NCBI RefSeq assembly: GCF_905147365.1
Contig: NC_056415.1
Location: forward strand, 13,224,001-13,288,000
Direction of reading: 5' to 3'
DNA from: Aricia agestis
Taxonomy: Eukaryota > Arthropoda > Insecta > Lepidoptera > Lycaenidae
Length of the DNA: 64,000 bases
Shown: positions 11,401 to 20,875 of the stretch, in pieces
Position numbering within the stretch: the stretch's first letter is position 1
Layout of the letters: the number at the start of each line of letters is the position of its first letter
Notes under the pieces: generated by a model
What the model was told of the DNA's origin: nothing
The model's input: only the letters and a program-made list of their open reading frames with translations
Database searches by the model: none
Position numbers and translations under genes: made by a program

Positions 11401-14400
11401 TTTCATGAGGTACCGTTTCAACTGGGACGAGGTGCAGTTCAGCATGTTCTGCACATACAGTATTATTACGAATTTAGTTGGTAAGTAATATAAAAGGTTT
11501 GTTACCAGCGGGCAGCGGGGCGGGAGCGGATATGGATAAGGGTCAATTCAGATCGCAACGCGACGAGGCGAGGCGAGGCGCGGCGCGGCATAAGTTTGTA
11601 TGGATTTGACAGATTTCAATTGCGTGAGACGTTTTGCGAATCTGTAAAATCCATATACATTAATGGTTGATTCAGACCGCAACGCGCCGATGCGAGGCGA
11701 GGCGCGGCGCGGCATAAATTTGTATGGATTTGACAGATTTCAATTGCGTGAGACGTCTTGCAAATCTGTCAAATCCATACTAATTCAGAAATGCATCTAC
11801 GCATCGCGTTGCGGTCTGAATCAACCCCAGACGCAATTGAAATCTGTCAAATCCATACAAATTTATGCCCCGCAGCGCCTCGCCCCGCCTCGTCGCGTTG
11901 TGGTCTGAATTGACCCTAAGCCGTCTAGTACACCGCGCGCCCGCGCCACTCGGTTTTCGGGGCCTGTCAACGAGGTTTTGGCAACAAGCAACGTGACATG
12001 AGAATTTTGTATATTCACTCTACAGATTATCGTATTGTTTGTTTCAGGTACTTTGTTCTCTATAAGTATATTTAGTGACTTAATGAAGCTTGACGACTCT
12101 GTGGTGGGGATCATATCCTGCACCAGCAAAATACTCGCGTCCTTCATATTTGCGTTTGCCAGCACCACCACTGAAATATACATTGGTAAGTATAGTAGAA
12201 AGTTTTTGACGACCTCTGTGGCTCAGTGGTTAAGCGTAGCATAGCTCAAGCCGGGGTTGGCGGGTTCGAATCCCGCCGACGGAACAAAAAGTTTTAAATG
12301 TCCGTAGGCCATTGATGACGGATGTGTACTAAATATTTGTATAATATAAAATAAAAAATCTGAAATAAGAAAAATGTATAGTATAAAAGTGTGAAATATA
12401 TTTCCGTTGTCTGGTATCCGTAACACAATCCTACACGTACCTACTCAGCACGGGGCCACACTGACGTGGTGTGAAGCGCCCATAGATATTATATTAAACT
12501 AGCTGTTGCCCGCGACTTCGTCCGCGTGGACTTCAGTTTATAGCGCGCAGTGTCAACTAAACTGGTGTCAAATTTTAAAGCTTTTTAAAACCCTGGTAGG
12601 TACCTACTCCTTTAATCAAAATACCCAGAAACAGCTATGCAATGTGCACATAATATTTTTTTTTTAAACTTTATTTATGCCTTTTAAAGCTTACTAGAGA
12701 TCGCCCAATGGTCGAAATTCGACCTTAGTCTCAACGACATTAGGACTACTACCTATATTTTGTAAGACAATATTGACTATCATTTTTTTAACTCTTGTCT
12801 CTGGGACTTAGCTGATCTCAGACTGGCCGTGTAAGCATTGTCTAATAGTATCTTAGATTCAATAAAAAAAATATAATCCATTTTCAATTTGTCAACTTGT
12901 TGTCAACAGACTTCAACCATAAATAAAAGAGTATAATTCGTATGTATAGGCTTGTCACTCAAAAATCTGTCATTTCTCATGTGTGTGTGTTGTAGTGTGT
13001 GTAATGTTTTCTTTGTTAAAAAAATGTATGATAAAAGCGTAATTTCTAAATAATATTAGTTTGATGCACTCCTTCACCATATAAACTATAACTGTGCAAA
13101 ATTTCATGCACGTACGTTTCCCCATTTTTCGTAAAAAGGGTTACAAAGTTTTTCGCTTGCGTATTAATATATAGATTTAGCTTTAAAGCCATTACACAAC
13201 TATACCCATAAACTATTTATCATTGATAGGTTTAAGGTTACGTCACCGGTCACTGCCTAGATAAAATATTAAGTACTGAGTAGTGAGTACTGAGTTATTT
13301 AATTCGTGTATAACAATCGAAAGAATTGGAAGATCTAATTTAGGATCGTACCACGTCTTATACAAAGACGTTTGAGCAAAAGCTAGCGCGACGTAGGGCG
13401 ACTCTTAGCACCATCTGTTATGAATTTTTGGAACTAACTTAATGTGAACAAATTGACGCATAAACACCCCCTTACAGCCCCTTTTTCCAGTTAAAAAGTA
13501 GCCTATGTCCTTTCTCAGGCCTTAGACTATCTGTGTACAAAATTTCATTACAATCGGTTCAGTCGTTTTGGCGTGAAAGCGAGACAGACAGACAGAGATA
13601 CTTTCGCATTTATAATATTAGTATAGATATAAAGTTTGTCACTACAAAGCTAACATATTCACAATTGCAATGATGAGTCACTACTCATCATTGCAATTGT
13701 GAATATGTTAGCTCCAGTTGTTGAAAATGAAATGAAAAATCTGCGTCACGTTGCTTAACATTAAACTTATAAATAAATTTTAGCAATCAGAAATCAGAAT
13801 ACAAAATATTGAAACGATCAGAGCACTTTCCAACTAATAGAGGGCGACTAACCCCAAAAATCATCACATCGTCCTTCTCTCTTCACACTCACGCCCGTCT
13901 TTCATATGCCAGGTGAAAAAAAACGACGCGGATTCACCGCCAAATTAGTTTTTTCTCAATAACTCGATTAATACACAACATTTTAAAAATCCGCTAGGTC
14001 GATCTCTCAATGATAGAATTTTATACAATGTGTTAAAATATTAACTTAGTTCAATGCACGATTGCGGCAATAAATGAAAGATTCGTGAAAATTAGATTAG
14101 ATGCATCTTTGTGATTTTTTTCCATCGAGAAAATTTTAAGAGGTCGTGTTTTTGCTCAGATCGAATTCTCGGAAATATAATCTAATTTTAGAAAATGAAA
14201 CAATTCGGGGCTTATTTTCAAGTATAAAAATGAATTATAAAATCGACATTTTAGGGTTAGTCGCCCCCTTAAGAAGACTCTCGATCACGGCAGCTTTTAA
14301 ACAAAACAACAAACTAGATCACAATCGGTCCAGTCGTTTGGATCCTACGATGCTACGGATAGACAAACGCTAGACAGATACGAGAAACTTATAACACCCC

Positions 14401-17400
14401 TCTTTTTTGGTCGGAGGTTAAAAATTAAGTAAATAATTAATAAAGAATATAATATTGATACAGAGTGATTTTACTCTAAATATTATAGGGTACTCGTTAA
14501 ACCTTTTTATTTAAAAATAAAATCGGCCAAGTGCGAGTCAAACTCGTGCACGAGGGGTTCCGTACCGTAATAGAGCAAAAATGGGCAAAAATTGTGTTTT
14601 TTCTTAAATATTTAAGTATTTTATTTTAATATTATTATTAATTATTAAAGTACAAATATAATTAAGTATTTTGTCATAATTTCAAGTGCCGCTATTCTCA
14701 TTATTGATAACGAGCAAAAGAGGCCAAAAAATCACGTTTCTTATATGGGAGCCCTTAAATATTAGCTTTATTTTGTTTTTAGTATTTGTTGTTATAGCGG
14801 CGACAGATATACATATTGGTGAAAAGTTCTTGAGTTGCAGCCTGGAGACAAACAGATAGACGGACAGACAACGAAGTCTTAGTAATAGGGCCCCGTTTTT
14901 ACCCTAACCCTAACAAGTAATTTCATATAAAGTACTCGTTGAAGTTAAATAACATGCTAAGTTTTATGTCACCTTCAGCAAGCACTAAGTACCTACCTAC
15001 TTGTCAAAGAAATAATAAAAAATGAATATCCTACTAATGAGGATGACGTAGAGTTTGACCCTCAGAGAACGCTAAATGGATGTTGTCGGATGTGTCTCTA
15101 GACATAATATGGACTTCGAGCCTTTAAGGTGACTTTCCGATCCTCGCGCAAGCGACCGCGACCGACAAAAAATCTATTAAAATGTAAGGTAAAAATTATA
15201 TTATATTCTGTGATAAAATGCCACATTATGACCTATTGGTATAGGCCTTCAGATTTTCACCTGTTTCGGCCTCTGCAGAATTCCTTAGGCATTTTCAGGT
15301 TAGCATCACGAAAAAACTGCCAAAACCACTTGTTGCAGTTTTGTGATCCTGAAGCCACAAAACTTTTAAAGCAATGGGATCACGTCCCTACCTTTTTTTT
15401 TTTGCGCCGAGAAAATACTTTTAAGCATCTTGCGGGGGACGGGGTCCTATCCGCAAGTATGTGGGTCTCTGCTGCGTCCGAAGATGGTGGTGGACGCAGC
15501 CCCTACCCACTAAAAACTCGGCGGTACTCCACTATGCGCCTTGGGCGGGCCGCTTCCCTACCTACAAGATGACAAAAAGTTATCCAACAAAATGGCACCT
15601 ACATATTTTAGTCAGATGTAAATAAACTTTATTAAAAGCCTTTTGAATATTTATATAAGAAGATAACCCCTACCAAATAATATTATATAACAAGATGGTC
15701 AGACTTTGAAACTGTTTATTAAGTAATTTAGTTATTTTTTAAATCAAATAAGTTTAACCTGCTTACTGTTTCAGCGCCCCTGGTGGAAATCTTCAATGGA
15801 ACATCCTTCATAGCTATGCGCTCCATCGCGTCTAAATTGGTCACCAGCGAGGAACTAGGTATGATACTTTATCTTTTTGCTTTAGTATACGTAATCGACG
15901 GAGAGCTGGCGACCAAATCGGTCATGTGGCTTCGGCTGTATTAAAACTCCGTTAGCTACTTTCCTGAACAACCTTTCTGATAACCTGCGTGCTGGCAGCT
16001 CGTGGGCGGTGGGTGTGGGTGAAGTTGCTCTGTACTTCCTGTGCACTCAAAAATATTTAAATCGATCGGGTGATGGGAAGGGGTTGCCAGCGTTAGTCAA
16101 AAGTAGGAAAATTATTATTTTCATGTGGGTTCAGCTGTGTTGGCTTTTTAGTTAGTATGTAATCCCAAAAAAATAGTCAGACAAAAATATCGGTGGGAAA
16201 GTACCGAAAACAATTATTGTTGAAATCGGTGAATTTTCATACAAGTTCAACGTTTTCAAGAATTTTATTTTCTACCGACATAATAATTTTATGGTTTAGC
16301 GACTGTTATAGAGCATGATTAATAAAATATATTTTAGCTTTTGTCGGTCGCAGTCGCTTGCCGCGAGGATTGTTCAGTCATTAGGTACTCAATATACTTT
16401 CACTATTACTCATTACCGTCTTTATTTAAAAAAAAGAAATAATAATATTATGTTTAAAAAATTCCATGCGGCTGTAAATACGGCTTCGCCCAAATCATTC
16501 ACATGCACAATTTGACGTGATATCAAATAATATGATTTAGGAGCAGAAGACTTGTCTCTATGTGTGGTACTACCATGTATTAATTATATTGTGAAAAACA
16601 AAATCTGATAGCAAAATTAACTTCCTTCAAGTTACACTTTCAATAAACTGGTTTAATAAAATAATTAAAACTATCAACGTCACATGCGTCTGTTTTAAAT
16701 AATATTTATTGCAGTATATAAAATGTTGCATTCAATGTCAATGTATTATGTTAAGGAATCTCTTAATTTGCTTATAAATAGTAATATTAGTAACTGACCA
16801 CACTCACAATAACACGTGAGTAGATTTAACGTGCTTGTAGTTTTATAAACGGCTCTTAAAAAAAAAGAAGAAAGATATAAATATATCAGACGTGTGTTTT
16901 TTCTTCAGATTGTATAATTAATATAAACAATCTTAGGTTAGCTTAGAGAAGAGACAAATGTAAACTTACCATTGCAAAACCAGTAAAACCTAGAGATTAT
17001 TATCAAAAACACAACAAAACGACCCATAACTCTTTTCTTGTTTCTGCTGACAAATAATATTTATGCTTAATGATTAACAATTTTTTTTGAATTACAGAAT
17101 TATCAAGTCCAGAGAACAGAAAATTCCCAATTTGAAAACATTAGAATTTTGTATCGCAACGTATTTCACATAAGAGTACACTTATTTAGCTTCAGAAAGT
17201 CGAGGGTGAAAACAGTTGTAGCGATGTGAGAGGGTCTCAGTCATCGATATACAATACTGCGTAGAACGATAACTTTCTTTCATTGAACCGCTCAAATATT
17301 ATGGCTCCAGTTACCGTCATGGCAACGAAAATTGTATGATCGATGCGAGTACGACAGTCAACCAAGGGTTTGATTACACCTACCGAGTTAAGTGGCGAGA

Positions 17401-20373
17401 CAATGGCGAGACAACACTAACAGGCAATTTGATTGGCCGATATCACTGTTTCGCCATTGTACTCGGCAGGTATCAGGCTCTAAAGCTCGATTTATATGTG
17501 TTCGCGCGACGCGACAGAGCGGTTGGGCCGCTACACATCGAGATCACAAGCAATTGTATGTAGCGATTCATTTAAATAACGGCGCAGTCACGACGTTATA
17601 CATACAATAATTGCTTGTGATTTTGTTCTGTGGCGACCAAATCACTCTGTCACGCAGACAAATTCAGCCTAAAAAGTACGCCTTTCGTTTCACTTTTTTC
17701 ACTCAGTTTCTCTTCCATAGGATGGTATCTCGATGGTCTCAGCTAATGTGCTCACGTGTAGTTAATTTAGTTTCGAACCCGCGATTAATGGCCACCAACT
17801 GTTACCGATAGGGTTGCTATTTATTAGTTCTTTTGTTCAAATTGAATGCTGAAATGTTGAGGTCAAAAATGTTATCAGATCAGATTTTACTGAATTTAGC
17901 TTTAAATGAGAAATGTATGATACGAATAAGGGTAAATTCGTTTACATTTCTCCAAACAAAAACTATCACATGTAAGGACAGGTGATAGTTATAATTGTTC
18001 TGTAAGTTTATGCGAAAATAAGTAATATTATACAAACACACCTTTGTATTTACCTCTGCACATGCATAGTTATGCAATTATAATATCTATATATTAATAC
18101 GTGAGCCGAAAAACTTTGTATCCCTTTTGACGAAAGATGGGGAAACGTAGGTGAATGAAATTTTGCACAGTTATAGTTTATATGGTGAAGGAGTGCATCG
18201 AGCTAATATTATTTTGGAATCATGCTTTTATCATACCTTTTTTTAACAAATAAAACATTACACACACTACAACACACACACTAGGAAAAATGACAGATTT
18301 TTGAGTGACAAGCCTATACATATGAATTATACTCTTTTATATTTTATGGTTGAAGTCTGTTGACAACAAGGTGACAAATTGAAAATGGATTATAGTTTTT
18401 TTATTGAATCTTAGATACTATTAGACAATGCTTACACGCCTAGTCAGATCAGCTGAGTCCCAGAGACTAGAGTTGAAAAAAATATGATATTAGTCAATAT
18501 TTTTTTATAAAATATAGGTAGTAGTCGTATATGTCGTTGAAACTAAGGTCGAATTTCGACCATTGGGCGATCTCTAGTAAATATAATAATAAAAAAAAAC
18601 CAATATATTACTGTTTTATGTCTATAGATGAAGCTTCCAGACATAAAACTGTAACATAATGTATTTCCTCAATCTGTACTATAGATAAGCAAATTCCTCA
18701 TCATAACCATATAATGTAGATCTATATCTCCATTATGCATAGAATCATAGTTTTATAGGTGTACTTGCGGTAGTTTCCATTGGATTGGACAAATAAGAAA
18801 ATCAATTGATGTTAGTATCAATAAAATAAAAAAAAATCTTTATATATTTCATAACAATAAAGGTTATCAAAAATCTTGTATCGCCGCACTAATAACATTG
18901 TATATAGCTAACTATATGACGCACGCAACTTCGTTGCGCTAAAAGCCGTTTATCGCGCGGGAACTGTCCATTTTGCGAGAGTAAAAAGTATCCTTTCTCC
19001 TTTCCCGGGACCAAAAGTATCATAATAGTAGAAATTTCAGCAAAATCGGTTCAGTGGTTTGGGCGTGAAGAGGTAACAGACAGACATACAGACAATCAGA
19101 CGGACAGACAGACATACAGACACACTTTCGCATATTAGTATGGATGGATGTTATTAGGGCGGCCATATAATATGAATAATATGAGTTGTTGTCCTTATAT
19201 CCTGTCATCGCTACCAACGAAGTATAATTAGCTGGTGCCTGGTGTACGTTTGGTTTCGCTCTGTCTCTATACATTTCGTTGGTAGCGGCAACCGGTTGCG
19301 CCACCAGGGTGACCCGATAAAATAGAGAAAATGGCCCACTTAAATTGCTCAACATAGACACAAACAGTGCTATATTGACATTATTATTATATCAATATCA
19401 TACTGTAACAGTTTTTTTTTCAGGTAAAGTAAACTCTCTGTTCGGTCTAGCTGAGGCCATGATGCCACTGGTGTACGGGCCCCTCTACTCCAGGGTGTAC
19501 ATGGCTACACTCAACGTACTACCAGGAGCGGTGTTCCTCCTAGGAGCTGCCATGACTGTGCCGGCCGTTGCAATATTTGGGTGAGAGAATATGCGAAGGC
19601 TTTTAACAACATTGCACATTCGTGTTTATACATATTTTGTAAATAAATACAATAATATTATATGCGTTCGATATTCATTTATATAAAAAGAATAAATATA
19701 ATAAAATAAACAACGAAAAGCTATTCCTGGTAGACTACATTTTTTACGGTAAACAATACGTAATATAGTGAGCGACTACCGTCATCCATGGACATGTAAG
19801 TGAAAGGACTCGAGTACGTCACAGGCCTCTATTTGTTTTGTTTAGAGCTGTTATTTCACCTCGGTCCTATGAAATTGATCTTTATGTCAGTGGGATAAAA
19901 TAATCGCCAGAGGTAAAATAAATTTGAATGCACTTAAACTGCGGTATATTTTCTCAAACATTAGAACCTTGCGATTTCCTTGACGTTCCACAGGTGCTTT
20001 GCGTTCAATAGCTAATAAATAATTTATTAAGATTTAATTGATAAAAAGTTAGCAAGCCTTTCCGCTATAAGCGAAAATATGAGTACTGCAAGTGTCAGTT
20101 CTAGGGCATTCATTTAATACAGTTTATATAAGCGACTAATTGCTGATTAATTATACACTCCGGCTATAAAATTTAATTCAGTACGCCCATTTAATGTTAA
20201 TTTATAAATGATATTACATAATATTATTAAGTATTACCTTTTTTTTGACTGCGTTCGTGCTCTGCAGGCGTTTTAAACTATTATTATTTTCTGTCAACAG
20301 GTGGATGTACTTCGAACAACGTAAAGACAGTAAACAAGTCGAAGAAATGGATAACGTGAGCAAAGACATTTAA
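2294..20373 (+). CDS. SLC46-type MFS solute transporter, paralogue 1 (5'-partial)
   Basis: C-terminal half of a multi-pass membrane transporter, probably of the SLC46 / proton-coupled folate transporter branch of the MFS; the substrate cannot be read from sequence. Visible exons are 2294-2453, 11379-11480, 12048-12185, 15775-15858, 19424-19580 and 20301-20373. Joined, they give 237 residues ending in TAA. All junctions are GT/AG, and exon lengths and phases equal those of the complete paralogue at 25272-40200. Recognisable blocks are YRFNWDEVQFSMFCTYS in the second visible exon, LDDSVVGII in the third, RSIASKLVTSEELGK across the next junction, and NSLFGLAEAMMPLVYGPLYS in the following exon. 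About 266 codons (exon 1, TM1-6) are missing and must lie left of the window, since 1-2293 is all repeat. Polyadenylation signals follow at 20381 and 20423. The family call is from memory of SLC46 hallmarks; any other MFS drug/solute porter is the main alternative. Confidence 0.85.
2706..3990 (-). mobile_element. mariner element with intact terminal repeats
   Basis: The two 27-bp inverted repeats (2706-2732 and 3964-3990, beginning CGAGGGCTGCTATTTATG) are identical and are flanked by TA at 2704-2705 and 3991-3992, the expected target duplication. The total of 1285 bp is normal for mariner. It sits in intron 2 of paralogue 1 on the opposite strand. Confidence 0.95.
2719..3855 (-). pseudogene. 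mariner transposase, frameshifted near its C-terminus
   Basis: D,D34D DNA transposase that would cut and paste the element around it. Numbered from the first Met of the open frame (3855), the catalytic Asps are D173 in TGDESW, D265 in HHDNASCH and D300 in SPDLAPNDF, with 34 residues between the last two. The N-terminal helix-turn-helix region and the linker WIPHNLT are present. The likely true start is the Met at 3816 (MDLTREHFRAM). Near 2850 the frame slips: the open frame gives SKSAMKIGSSVCK, while the next frame gives the family C-terminus CYENWFQRMQKC...EYFEKQ and stops at 2771-2773. The open frame continues spuriously to 2719. The copy is probably inactive; a sequencing error could mimic this. 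Confidence 0.9.
3995..5470 (+). repeat. Unclassified repeat interrupted by a 1.3-kb insertion
   Basis: 3995-4097 and 5413-5470 match contiguous sequence at 46530-46700, which implies that 4098-5412 is inserted. The same repeat lies inverted at 41867-42047. The insert begins with an ACCGACTTCCAAAAAGGAGG-type sequence also seen near 26740 and 63090, and includes the long inverted repeat at 5024-5413. Confidence 0.55.
5024..5413. repeat. Near-perfect 170-bp inverted repeat
   Basis: Left arm 5024-5194 and right arm 5244-5413 are reverse complements with about four differences, separated by 49 bases. It lies in intron 2 of paralogue 1, so the pre-mRNA would form a long hairpin. Confidence 0.9.
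5487..6143 (-). mobile_element. Helitron family A, split by a SINE
   Basis: Minus-strand 5' end TCTTATATATAAAATTCTCG at 6143, 3' hairpin GGCAAAGAAACGTTTGCC and terminal CTAG at 5487-5490. A SINE interrupts it at about 5688-6024. Related copies are at 38123, 48533, 58716 and 58991. Confidence 0.75.
5688..6024 (+). mobile_element. SINE with CR1-LINE-like tail (copy b)
   Basis: Full-length copy: head GAGCCATGCTTCGGCACGAA, pyrimidine-rich middle, tail to the A run. It is inserted in Helitron A between TCAATAT and AAAAGTACCC, judged against uninterrupted Helitron copies. Confidence 0.8.
6144..6374 (-). mobile_element. Helitron family B (3' end CTCG)
   Basis: Minus-strand 5' end TCTATATTTAAAAAACTCAA at 6374, 3' hairpin region GCGAGCGACGCCGCGGGC and terminal CTCG at 6144-6147. 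It abuts the 5' TC of Helitron A directly, so it inserted at the A^T formed by A's own junction. Confidence 0.7.
6375..7589. other. Intron sequence, nothing recognised
   Basis: AT-rich part of intron 2 of paralogue 1. I see no coding frame or clear element. Confidence 0.4.
7706..8330 (-). mobile_element. Non-LTR retrotransposon tail
   Basis: 5'-truncated LINE on the minus strand with a 3' tail of TTCA repeats (TGAA on the plus strand, 7704-7724). GCTTAT occurs at 7700 and again at 8331, a possible 6-bp target duplication. Confidence 0.65.
7925..8326 (-). pseudogene. Reverse transcriptase C-terminal fragment
   Basis: 133 residues including VQKFKYLGHIVTDDL and VKILLFKAYCQSFYSGSLW, typical of the region C-terminal to the RT catalytic core of non-LTR elements. 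It lacks the catalytic motifs and the endonuclease, so it is a dead 5'-truncated copy. Confidence 0.75.
8586..9245. other. Intron sequence, nothing recognised
   Basis: AT-rich; the short open frames carry no family signature. Confidence 0.4.
9261..10422 (+). mobile_element. RTE-like LINE, 5' truncated, with 15-bp target duplication
   Basis: The sequence GTAAGAGTTACTGAA stands at 9246-9260 and again at 10423-10437. Between them is a reverse transcriptase fragment ending in a (GTAA)n tail. Short tandem-repeat tails and 5' truncation are typical of RTE-clade insertions. Confidence 0.85.
9293..10414 (+). pseudogene. RTE-like reverse transcriptase fragment, catalytic YADD changed to YAHD
   Basis: Open frame from the RT palm to the C-terminus with no ATG of its own. 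It shows VDFAKAYDSIDRASL (first palm motif), GLKQGDALSPMLFNLALE, then YAHDLALMSE where active enzymes have YADD, followed by KFKYLGCTITD and a C-terminal domain with IRWLGHVERMNDDRAAK and RPVGRPRYRWRDEVEKDL. That last block is characteristic of RTE-type elements. The APE endonuclease and fingers are missing. Lying in intron 2 of paralogue 1 on the same strand, it would be removed by splicing. Confidence 0.85.
10631..10900 (-). mobile_element. tRNA-derived SINE (family 1)
   Basis: Minus-strand copy with A box TGGCTCAGTGG and B-box-like GGGTTCAAATC; the 3' end on the left is GTGGTGTGAAGCGTCCATAG. Confidence 0.85.
11050..11185 (+). pseudogene. Decayed duplicate of paralogue 1 exon 3 and its acceptor
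   Basis: The intron segment GTGCGAAAGAGA, the block CGAATTTCTCC, the acceptor TTGTTCCAG and the first codons recur here, about 230 bases upstream of the true copies near 11300-11420. The readable start is GKINVLYLFIRL against GEMNVLYLFMRY in the real exon, after which similarity stops. A small fold-back element (11209-11283) sits between the copies. It lacks the FNWDE part and a donor, so it cannot replace exon 3. Confidence 0.7.
11209..11283. mobile_element. Small fold-back element
   Basis: GGGCTCCCACACTGCGAATT and its imperfect reverse complement bound 75 bases; TAT lies on both sides. It sits between the decayed and the real exon 3 of paralogue 1. Confidence 0.6.
11379..11480 (+). CDS. 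Paralogue 1, exon 3 (102 bp)
   Basis: Acceptor TTGTTCCAG, donor GTAAGT. It encodes GEMNVLYLFMRYRFNWDEVQ and then FSMFCTYSIITNLVG, the FNWDE signature between TM7 and TM8 shared with paralogue 2. A decayed duplicate of the acceptor and first codons lies about 230 bases upstream. Confidence 0.88.
11540..11916. mobile_element. Nested fold-back MITE pair, TAA-flanked
   Basis: The outer element begins GGGTCAATTCAGATCGCAAC and ends with its reverse complement, flanked by TAA at 11537-11539 and 11917-11919. A 3-bp TWA-type duplication suggests a PIF/Harbinger-like origin. A second copy of the family (11665-11826, ends GGTTGATTCAGACCGC) is nested inside. Arms contain GAGGCGAGGCGCGGCGCGGC-type GC-rich tracts. 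Confidence 0.75.
12048..12185 (+). CDS. Paralogue 1, exon 4 (138 bp)
   Basis: Acceptor TTTGTTTCAG, donor GTAAGT. It encodes the segment from GTLFSISIFSDLMKLDDS to FASTTTEIYIG, spanning TM8-TM9. A tRNA-derived SINE starts about 23 bases past the donor site. Confidence 0.88.
12209..12498 (+). mobile_element. tRNA-derived SINE (family 1)
   Basis: Head with A box TGGCTCAGTGG and B box GGGTTCGAATCC, common body, tail near ATAGATATTATATT. It starts about 23 bases past the exon 4 donor of paralogue 1. Confidence 0.88.
12499..12693 (-). mobile_element. Helitron 3' end fragment
   Basis: Minus strand ends with hairpin CGCGGACGAAGTCGCG then GGCAACAGCTAG. The 5' end is not evident. Confidence 0.55.
12694..13175 (-). 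mobile_element. Helitron family C
   Basis: Minus-strand 5' TCTATATATTAATACGCAAG at 13175 and 3' palindrome GGTCGAAATTCGACC near CTCTAG at 12694-12697. It matches the plus-strand copy at 18086-18577 over its length. Confidence 0.75.
13383..13627 (-). mobile_element. Helitron-like fragment
   Basis: Minus strand begins TCTATACTAATATTATAAAT and carries the TCTGTCTGTC run and the 'GAACCGATTGTAATGAAATT' type segment common to these repeats. A CTAG at 13383 may be the 3' end. Confidence 0.5.
13648..13713. repeat. Perfect 31-bp inverted repeat
   Basis: Arms 13648-13678 and 13683-13713 are exact reverse complements around a 4-base loop (CACT). Confidence 0.95.
14514..14912 (+). repeat. Unclassified interspersed repeat
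   Basis: Begins with AAATCGGCCAAGTGCGAGTC and ends with ACGAAGTCTTAGTAATAGGG then CCCCGTTTTTACCC. A second copy lies at 62000-62815, split by a SINE. Confidence 0.6.
15127..16385. repeat. Inverted repeat arms flanking exon 5 of paralogue 1
   Basis: The arm near 15130-15175 (CGCAAGCGACCGCGACCGAC) recurs inverted near 16335-16370 (GTCGGTCGCAGTCGCTTGCC). The arm also resembles part of the fold-back at 40879-41156. 15400-15570 holds a GC-richer retroelement-like fragment with a CCCACTAAAA block also seen at 44540-44880. Confidence 0.5.
15775..15858 (+). CDS. Paralogue 1, exon 5 (84 bp)
   Basis: Acceptor TTACTGTTTCAG, donor GTATGA. It encodes APLVEIFNGTSFIAMRSIAS then KLVTSEELG, the conserved RS..SK.V...ELG block before TM11. 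Inverted copies of a repeat arm lie on both sides, near 15127 and 16385. Confidence 0.87.
15859..18085. other. Intron 5 of paralogue 1, mostly unrecognised
   Basis: Apart from the repeat arm near 16340 and a small inverted repeat (ATCACAAGCAATTGTATGTA near 17543 and its complement near 17600), I see nothing here. Confidence 0.4.
18086..18577 (+). mobile_element. Helitron family C (full copy)
   Basis: 5' TCTATATATTAATACGTGAG preceded by A; 3' GAATTTCGACCATTGGGCGA then TCTCTAG followed by T, matching Helitron A^T insertion. 492 bp, no open frame. Confidence 0.8.
18905..19144 (-). mobile_element. Helitron-like fragment
   Basis: Minus strand runs from TCCATACTAATATGCGAAAG through TCTGTATGTC-type repeats to hairpin GCGCAACGAAGTTGCG. 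The terminal CTAG is degraded. Confidence 0.55.
19424..19580 (+). CDS. Paralogue 1, exon 6 (157 bp)
   Basis: Acceptor TTTTTTTTCAG, donor GTGAGA. It encodes GKVNSLFGLAEAMMPLVYGP and the hydrophobic TM12 run FLLGAAMTVPAVAIF. This is the strongest SLC46-like segment of the gene. Confidence 0.9.
19581..20300. other. Intron 6 of paralogue 1, nothing recognised
   Basis: AT-rich; no element or frame that I recognise. Confidence 0.4.
20301..20373 (+). CDS. Paralogue 1, exon 7 (terminal, 73 bp)
   Basis: Acceptor CTGTCAACAG. It encodes WMYFEQRKDSKQVEEMDNVS then KDI and stop TAA, a short charged cytoplasmic tail. It matches the position and phase of WFYYEHKKDSKKTTQ in paralogue 2. Confidence 0.85.
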
Positions 20374-20380
20374 AAAGTAC

Positions 20381-20428
20381 AATAAAAATTATCGTGTATA
20401 ATATAAGTGATACATAAATATCAATAAA
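20381..20428 (+). promoter_or_regulatory. Polyadenylation signals, paralogue 1
   Basis: AATAAA occurs at 20381-20386 and again at 20423-20428, starting 8 and 50 bases after the TAA stop. Either would give a very short 3' UTR. The assignment rests on motif and position only. Confidence 0.5.
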
Positions 20429-20834
20429 TTGTTTCTAAATTACTATCGTATATTTTTTCCTGTATTCTTTGTCAAAACGTGTTACTCAAAGTTAGTTTAT
20501 TTTTAACTGAAACCAGTTGTGCTAGTGAAAATTTTAAATAATGTTTGTAACTCGCTAACGATGAGATTCAGAGCAACATCATGGATTTACTTTTGATCTG
20601 AAGAAAAATCACCTAAGAAAGGAATTACTGAATATATTGTGTTCAATGTTTATGTGCTAAAAGTGCTTAAGGTAGTTAGTAGGAATGCAACGGGGAATCC
20701 ATTACAAGAATATAGATTATGCTAATGATGTAGCTAGCAATGATGTGTGTAAGTTGCACATTATCTTTACGATTCCACCACGTGATATCAATAATAATAA
20801 TTTCTATTAATAGAAATAATATGATATGACTACA

Positions 20835-20875
20835 TAGTCCAGTGGTTTAGAGCCAAGCTCTAAACCACTGGACTA
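20835..20875. repeat. Fold-back containing a tRNA A-box-like motif
   Basis: 19-bp perfect arms (TAGTCCAGTGGTTTAGAGC and its reverse complement) around CAA. The arm resembles the head of SINE family 2 (GGTCCAGTGGTCTA). It is in the spacer between paralogues 1 and 2; the rest of 20430-21404 shows nothing else. Confidence 0.7.

Noticed and set aside
12209..12290. Functional tRNA genes at the tRNA-like heads (also 685, 10631, 45931, 62430)
   Set aside because: Each head is followed by the same non-tRNA body and tail, copies are diverged and inserted in other repeats, and no clean acceptor stem is visible.
15129..15572. 147-codon frame before exon 5 of paralogue 1
   Set aside because: It crosses a repeat arm and a retroelement-like fragment with no family signature, and is not matched in the other paralogues.
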